Source: DUOA01 sp012839095 (GTDB lineage Bacteria > Bacillota > Clostridia > Caldicoprobacterales > DTU083). Taken from it: 64,000 nt of DNA. Shown here piece by piece: positions 59,226 to 64,000 of this stretch (within the stretch, counting starts at the first letter, position 1; each line of letters starts with the position of its first letter). The stretch is from the NCBI GenBank assembly GCA_050951505.1, contig JBMNJE010000013.1, positions 150,577-214,576 on the forward strand. Reading direction: 5' to 3'. Below the pieces are notes generated by a model, which was not told where the DNA came from, did no database searches, and saw only the letters and a list, made by a program, of their open reading frames with translations. The translations under genes were made by a program, and so were the position numbers.

Positions 59226-61010
59226 TTGTCAGAAATCAGCAAGTGGCTGATGAGAAAAAATATCCGGGTTATGTTCGGGGCAGCAGCCATTCTAACAGCC
59301 CTCGTATCTTTTTACCTGTATCATCTCTGCCATCGGATATTTGCATTAGGATTTCCAATTTCCATCCTAATATTTATATTAGGCCTCTATCTGCATCATA
59401 AACTCGGCAGGATTGCTTTTATAAATGAGCTGCGTTCACAATGGGGAAAACCGCTTAAGACTGAAAGGCATCCAGAACGGATAAAGAATTCATATAAAAG
59501 TCTGAACCTTAAAATCGAAGGCAGCTCGGAAATAGATGATCTAACCTGGAATGATCTTCTGATGGATGATATATACCGCCTTATGGATCGCTGTCATTCA
59601 TCCTGTGGGCAAGTAATGCTGTATGGCATCCTGAGACAACCAATAATTAATGAATCCGTTTGGGAAACGCGCAGAAAATCCATCCATGCTATTCAAAGCA
59701 ACAGAGATTTCAGAGAAAAGCTGCAGCTTATACTCCACAAACTGGGAAAGCAGAATAAAGAGCAGGTGGAGAGACTGCTGACCGAAGAACTGCCGGAACC
59801 GCCGAAATTTTGGCTGCTGCTGGAGATTGTGCCATATATCAGCTTGATATCATTTGCAGCATCGCTGCTTCTCTATACACTGGGGAAACCGGAACTGTTT
59901 GCTGTTCCCTTGATTCTTGTTTCTGCTATCTCAATAATAAATGCAGCAATCAGAAATAAACTGAGGAAGGGTATAACTTCCCATTTTCCATCAATAGGAT
60001 ACTTAAGCAGTATAATTAATGCCGCCAGGAGTATCAGCACCTTGTCAGCTGACGATCTGAATGATCAATTGAAAAGGTTGTCGGAAGCCTATGAATCATG
60101 CAGGACGATCAACAATAAGACCTTTGCATTGAACCTTGAAAATGTAGACCCCTTTGGCCTTTATACATATATAAATGTTCTGTTTCTGATCGATATTCGT
60201 ATGTTTTTCAGAGTGGTTAAGGATATAAATGCCTGCAGGAATGAACTGATCGCTCTTTATTCTCTGATTGGGGAGCTGGATGCCTTGATTTCCATTGCCT
60301 CTTTCAGAGACGGATATCCGTCTGCCGTGGAACCGGTGCTTCATAATCAGGCAAGGGAGCTTGAACTGGATAACATGATACACCCCCTTATCGAAAATCC
60401 CGTTCCCAATTCCATTTCCCTTAAAGGCAAAGGCGCTCTTATTACAGGTTCCAATATGTCTGGAAAATCAACCTTTTTAAGAACCACAGCGGTAAATGTA
60501 ATATTGGCTCAAACGACATGCATAACCTTCACATCAGGATATCGCGGTTCCTTTTATCGGGTTTGCACATCCATAAGCCAGAGTGATAATATGCTGGGAG
60601 GAAAAAGCTATTACCTGGCTGAAGCGGAAACCCTGCTCAAAATGCTGAACGGCATTCAGCCGGACATCCCCACTTTGTGCGTCATAGATGAAATTTTCCG
60701 CGGCACTAATTCCAGGGAAAGGATCGCCGCTGCCAGCCAGTATTTAAAGTATATAGCCGGGTTAAATGCTCTGACTATGGCAGCTACACATGACATTGAA
60801 CTGACAGACATAGTCAAAGATAAATTTGATATCTATTATTTTGCTGAAGACGTAAGCAAAGAAGGCCTGGTTTTTGATTACCGCCTGAGGCACGGGGTCT
60901 CTCCCACCAGGAACGCCATTAAAATACTTGATTATTTAGGATACCCGGAAGAAATCGTAAGTAACAGCAATGCAATGATAGCAGGAGAAGAGTTTATCTC
61001 TTCACATTAA
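59226..61010 (+). CDS. Membrane-anchored MutS-like ATPase
   Basis: 594 residues. Two N-terminal membrane segments (about 14-32 and 36-55) and another hydrophobic pair (about 200-240) precede a helical region. The MutS C-terminal ABC ATPase follows (about 400-594): TGSNMSGKSTFLRT Walker A, SDNMLGGKSYYLAEAE signature, CVIDEIFRGTNS Walker B, and AATHD. The mismatch-recognition domain of MutS1 is missing. The start is TTG 59226 because AGGTGG (59215-59220) is correctly spaced from it and overlaps the upstream GTG. The function of the membrane MutS-like family is unknown. Confidence 0.86.
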   Translation: MSEISKWLMRKNIRVMFGAAAILTALVSFYLYHLCHRIFALGFPISILIFILGLYLHHKLGRIAFINELRSQWGKPLKTERHPERIKNSYKSLNLKIEGSSEIDDLTWNDLLMDDIYRLMDRCHSSCGQVMLYGILRQPIINESVWETRRKSIHAIQSNRDFREKLQLILHKLGKQNKEQVERLLTEELPEPPKFWLLLEIVPYISLISFAASLLLYTLGKPELFAVPLILVSAISIINAAIRNKLRKGITSHFPSIGYLSSIINAARSISTLSADDLNDQLKRLSEAYESCRTINNKTFALNLENVDPFGLYTYINVLFLIDIRMFFRVVKDINACRNELIALYSLIGELDALISIASFRDGYPSAVEPVLHNQARELELDNMIHPLIENPVPNSISLKGKGALITGSNMSGKSTFLRTTAVNVILAQTTCITFTSGYRGSFYRVCTSISQSDNMLGGKSYYLAEAETLLKMLNGIQPDIPTLCVIDEIFRGTNSRERIAAASQYLKYIAGLNALTMAATHDIELTDIVKDKFDIYYFAEDVSKEGLVFDYRLRHGVSPTRNAIKILDYLGYPEEIVSNSNAMIAGEEFISSH

Positions 61011-62856
61011 ACCATACCTGCATGTCGCTTTCTCCTCTGTTGGCAAAGGCATAGTAAGGTATAAATTTAACTTTTGCCGGGATAAGTTCCCTAGATAAGG
61101 GCCTGTACAGCGAATCGGAGTCATATTTTCTCCTGCAGCCATCCAGATGGATAACCGGAAAGTAAAACCCTTCGGATGGTTCCACCTCCGGCCTGATATT
61201 ACTGTCGATCATAATATCCTGAATATCCCTGCCGTTGTCTACAGCCTCCATGCAATACACAACAGGTCCCCTCAGAAGGGCCGCCTTTCCGGCATTGGCA
61301 TGTACAGAGGGAGATGCCTCAACAAGCCGGCAGCTCATATCAAGCAGCAGCTCAGCTTCAAGCTCATCTGCTTCACACTCAATTCTCAGATAGCCGTTTT
61401 CTTTATCCGCCTTGCAGGCTTTTCCATCGACACTAAGGCTGTATTCATCGCACCAGGATGGCACCCTTATGAACAAATTCCTGCCTTTCGCACCCTTCAC
61501 TTTTATCTTGATATTTCCGTCCACCGGATAATTGGTTTCCTGACTGATATAAATCTTTTGGCTGCCAATATCTGTTTCGCAGCTGCTGCCCATATATTGG
61601 TGTATATATAGGCTTTCATCATTGACGGTATAAAGATAATCTGCCACTGCTGCTACGAACCTGGTTATGTTGGGCGGACAGCAGGAACAGTCAAATACTT
61701 CCACCCGCTCAGTTATGGGCAGAGCTTCCTTATCGTTAACGGAAGTATCTCTGCCGCGCAGACTGAGATCCACCGAAAGCGGATTTTCATAGAAAAAACT
61801 TCTGCCGTCCAGTGAGGTTGAAGCCAGGAATCCGTTGTACAATACTGTTTCTACAACATCCGCATATCTGACATCAGGGTTCAGCCTGAGCATTCTGTTG
61901 GCAAACATTGCAAGTGCGATGGCAGCACAGCTTTCCGCATAAGCAGTTTCATTAGGCAGGTCATAGGGCACGGTGAAGGCTTCGCCCCGGCGGGAAGAGC
62001 CGATTCCACCGGTTATATACATCTTCTTATGGAAAATATCATCAAAAATAGTCTCACAGGCTTGCTGCAGCTCCATATCTTCATATTCATAGGCGATGTC
62101 CGCCATGGCACTGTACAGATAAGCAGCCCTGACTGAGTGCCCTTCTGCCGTTGTCTGCCGGCGAACCGGGAGATGATCCTGTGCATATCTGGAATTTGCC
62201 CACGGATAAAATGTGTTTTTTTCATCCTTGCCCCGCATGTCGATAAACCACTTACTCAGCTCAAGATACCTTGATTCACCAGTGCAATGATACAATCTGA
62301 CCAGGGCCAGCTCAATCTCCGGATGCCCGCAAGTAACAAATTCAGCTGTTCTCTCTATCTTAAATACCTTTTCTATGTAGTCCGCGTATCTGCACATGGC
62401 CTTCAGCAGTTTGTCCTTGCCGGTCGAATTATAATATGCCACAGCTGCTTCCATCAGATGACCTGCACAGTATAATTCATGATCAGCACGTCTTGTAAAT
62501 CTTCCTTCCGGATCAAATTGTTGAAACCAGCTGTTGAAATATCCTGTTTCCTCCTGGTTTTTCACAATCAGATCTATAAGCTCATCGACCTTATTCTCAA
62601 GCTTCTTGTCAGAATTCTTTTCCAAGATATAGGCTGCAGATTCGATCCACTTTGCCACATCAGAATCATAAAATATATGCGGCTTGTTAGGATCTCCCTC
62701 TTTCCAGTCAAGCTTAAGTGCAGAGAAACGCCCTGTTTCCTCAAATCTTTGCCAAACGGAATAAATGGTTGTTTCAGCATTCAAATGCTGCCTTTGATGC
62801 CAGAACCCCTGTTCTATGCTGATGTTTGAATGATCTACAGCTTTAAACTTTTGCAT
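60994..62856 (-). CDS. Glycoside hydrolase family 127 (beta-L-arabinofuranosidase-like)
   Basis: About 620 residues, GH127 full length. The (alpha/alpha)6 barrel carries the acid/base Glu region ETAYAESCAAIA (about 310-321) and the zinc-thiolate CSCCPPN (about 397-403), where the nucleophilic Cys lies. A C-terminal beta-sandwich follows (about 440-620). GH127 enzymes remove beta-L-arabinofuranose from plant glycans and hydroxyproline-linked arabinans. There is no signal peptide, so the enzyme is cytoplasmic and probably acts on imported oligosaccharides. Start ATG 62856 (AGGGGG 6 bases upstream) is preferred over ATG 62862. It overlaps the MutS-like gene at the 3' end by 17 bases. Confidence 0.9.
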   Translation of the reverse strand: MQKFKAVDHSNISIEQGFWHQRQHLNAETTIYSVWQRFEETGRFSALKLDWKEGDPNKPHIFYDSDVAKWIESAAYILEKNSDKKLENKVDELIDLIVKNQEETGYFNSWFQQFDPEGRFTRRADHELYCAGHLMEAAVAYYNSTGKDKLLKAMCRYADYIEKVFKIERTAEFVTCGHPEIELALVRLYHCTGESRYLELSKWFIDMRGKDEKNTFYPWANSRYAQDHLPVRRQTTAEGHSVRAAYLYSAMADIAYEYEDMELQQACETIFDDIFHKKMYITGGIGSSRRGEAFTVPYDLPNETAYAESCAAIALAMFANRMLRLNPDVRYADVVETVLYNGFLASTSLDGRSFFYENPLSVDLSLRGRDTSVNDKEALPITERVEVFDCSCCPPNITRFVAAVADYLYTVNDESLYIHQYMGSSCETDIGSQKIYISQETNYPVDGNIKIKVKGAKGRNLFIRVPSWCDEYSLSVDGKACKADKENGYLRIECEADELEAELLLDMSCRLVEASPSVHANAGKAALLRGPVVYCMEAVDNGRDIQDIMIDSNIRPEVEPSEGFYFPVIHLDGCRRKYDSDSLYRPLSRELIPAKVKFIPYYAFANRGESDMQVWFNVKR

Positions 62857-63064
62857 AAACATCCCCCTTATATCTAAATAATTACAATATGAAACTATAA
62901 CCGACTAAGAAGCCTGCTGGCTGATGATTTGTTACCCTAAGCATACCACAACAATAAGATCCGGACCATATGGTTTTTGGAAGTAATACAATAGCCCGTC
63001 CAATATGGTAAAATAGCCTTGAAGCTTAGAACAGAAACGATGAAAAATATCGGAGGTCAGGATC

Positions 63065-63712
63065 ATGCCCCGGATAGAAACCGAGTTAAAATACCTTCTT
63101 GGCAGAGCATCCTTTTGCTCTCTTTATCGATACCTGAAGGAAAAAGAATATGAATCCAGCATTACCAGACAAGTCAACTACTATTTTTCTCCACGCGATC
63201 TTTCACCTTCACCCCGATTTGTCAGTACACGAATAAGGCATGTCCAGAATGCATGCCAGGGAAGCTGGGAATTAACATGTAAGGTTTCCATTGATGAGAC
63301 CACCACAGATACTGTACAGAACAGCTACGAATACAATGCCAATCTGAGTGGTAAAGAAGCACTGAACTATATCGGGAATGGTCTGCCTGAACATGCACAA
63401 AAACAATTGCTTGGCGACTTAAGGCAGGCCCATGGTATACCAATGAGGGATTTGTTTTGCATCGGCCATCTTCGTACTTCCAGGTTTGCATTTAATGTAA
63501 AGGATGATTTGCCTGCACTATTGCTGGATATCAATTTATACCTTGGTATATTCGACTATGAGATCGAGTGGGAATTAAAGGAAACCGAGCTTGCCAATGC
63601 ACTGCTGCAGAGGGTATTTAATGAATTGGATATTAAGCCTGTGGGAAGATTGCAGCCTAAAGTAAAGCGATTCTTCGACCGTCTTATGAAGAACGATTCT
63701 ATCTTGGTTTAA
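63065..63712 (+). CDS. CYTH domain protein
   Basis: 215 residues. The N-terminal ETELKYLL holds the ExExK motif of CYTH proteins (class IV adenylate cyclases, thiamine triphosphatases and inorganic triphosphatases). The ELTCKVS strand and a C-terminal LDINLYLGIFDYEIEWELKE are other tunnel residues. The family acts on triphosphorylated substrates with metal; which one cannot be told. ATG 63065 has GGAGGTCAGG upstream. It is convergent with the zinc-ribbon gene and overlaps it by 14 bases. Confidence 0.85.
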   Translation: MPRIETELKYLLGRASFCSLYRYLKEKEYESSITRQVNYYFSPRDLSPSPRFVSTRIRHVQNACQGSWELTCKVSIDETTTDTVQNSYEYNANLSGKEALNYIGNGLPEHAQKQLLGDLRQAHGIPMRDLFCIGHLRTSRFAFNVKDDLPALLLDINLYLGIFDYEIEWELKETELANALLQRVFNELDIKPVGRLQPKVKRFFDRLMKNDSILV

Positions 63713-63899
63713 ACTTTTCCGGTTTTTCCGCATACAAATTAAAAAGGAAGCCGCATTCTGAACAAACATCCGTGATAATAGCAGAACCAAAAGAAAACGG
63801 TTTTCCCTCCGGCTGAAGAGCGGCATATCCTGACAGCTTTCCCTTGCCAATGCGTCTTGAGCCACACTTAGGACATTTGGCTTGTTCCAAAATATTCAT
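63699..63899 (-). CDS. Small zinc-ribbon protein
   Basis: 66 residues with CPKC (about 9-12) and CSEC (about 46-49), a two-cysteine-pair zinc ribbon, and GKGKLSGYAAL between them. The family is uncharacterised. ATG 63899 directly abuts AAAGGGG; TTG 63890 with 9-base spacing is an alternative start. It overlaps the CYTH gene end to end. Confidence 0.7.
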   Translation of the reverse strand: MNILEQAKCPKCGSRRIGKGKLSGYAALQPEGKPFSFGSAIITDVCSECGFLFNLYAEKPEKFKPR

Positions 63900-64000
63900 C
63901 CCCTTTAGACATCTTAATCATCATATTCTTGATTGCATATTAATGTATTAATGTATATTTAATATAACACAGAACTGAAACAATAAATAGGATAAAAGAA

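Overview
The window looks like a chromosomal segment from an endospore-forming, Gram-positive anaerobe of the class Clostridia. It carries spo0A, spoIIR, sleB/ypeB, an alpha/beta SASP, spmA/spmB, a SPOCS-LysM protein and the sigma-G inhibitor Gin. It also has a methionine T-box leader, sortase-anchored proteins, 4Fe-4S proteins and a hemerythrin-PAS protein. Almost all genes between 3.6 and 58.3 kb lie on the minus strand. The gene order gin - Orn/Lys/Arg decarboxylase - tmk - darA - holB - ricT - tRNA methyltransferase - rsmI - abrB - metG - tatD - 3D/G5 protein - rsmA - veg - SASP - ispE follows the block just downstream of oriC in Bacillus subtilis. From this I infer that the replication origin lies beyond the right edge and that most genes are co-directional with the fork.

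Layout. 0.2-3.2 kb: an AraC regulator, a URO-D-family protein and the frameshifted remains of an amidohydrolase. 3.6-16 kb: ytvI, rho, a DUF1934 protein, murI, SASP, ypeB, sleB, spoIIR, a nucleotidyltransferase, ispE, a SPOCS/LysM spore protein, veg and an acidic zinc-ribbon protein. 16-18.9 kb: a phosphohexomutase homologue that has lost its active-site serine and metal loop, a dense DnaA-box cluster, and a ferredoxin-tailed aldo/keto reductase. 18.9-42.7 kb: spo0A, rsmA, a 3D/G5 protein, tatD, metG with its T-box, a GNAT protein, comB-like, spmAB, abrB with an 0A box, rsmI, a tRNA methyltransferase, a TlpA/CcdA pair, a large SpoIID-SH3 wall protein, ferredoxin, ricT, holB, darA, DUF438, tmk, decarboxylase and gin.

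42.7-58.3 kb is the most unusual part. It begins with a protein O-mannosylation pathway: a GT2 polyprenyl-phosphate sugar synthase, a GtrA flippase and a PMT-type glycosyltransferase that is split by a frameshift. Next comes a surface-structure locus containing a transglutaminase-like protein, a Pro-Glu-Pro-Thr repeat LPXTG protein, a class D sortase, a thioester-domain LPXTG adhesin, a 905-residue pseudopilin with LamG and Ig-like domains, a von Willebrand A pseudopilin and a PilX-like protein. Three separate c-di-GMP-I (GEMM) riboswitch aptamers precede three of these genes. Two of them end in terminator hairpins that compete with the aptamer's last helix. My reading is a c-di-GMP-controlled attachment program in which the Thr-rich repeats are likely targets of the neighbouring mannosyltransferase.

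58.4-64 kb: an IS1634-type transposase remnant, a membrane-anchored MutS-like ATPase, a GH127 beta-L-arabinofuranosidase, a CYTH-domain protein and a small zinc-ribbon protein. No rRNA, tRNA, CRISPR or intact mobile element was found.
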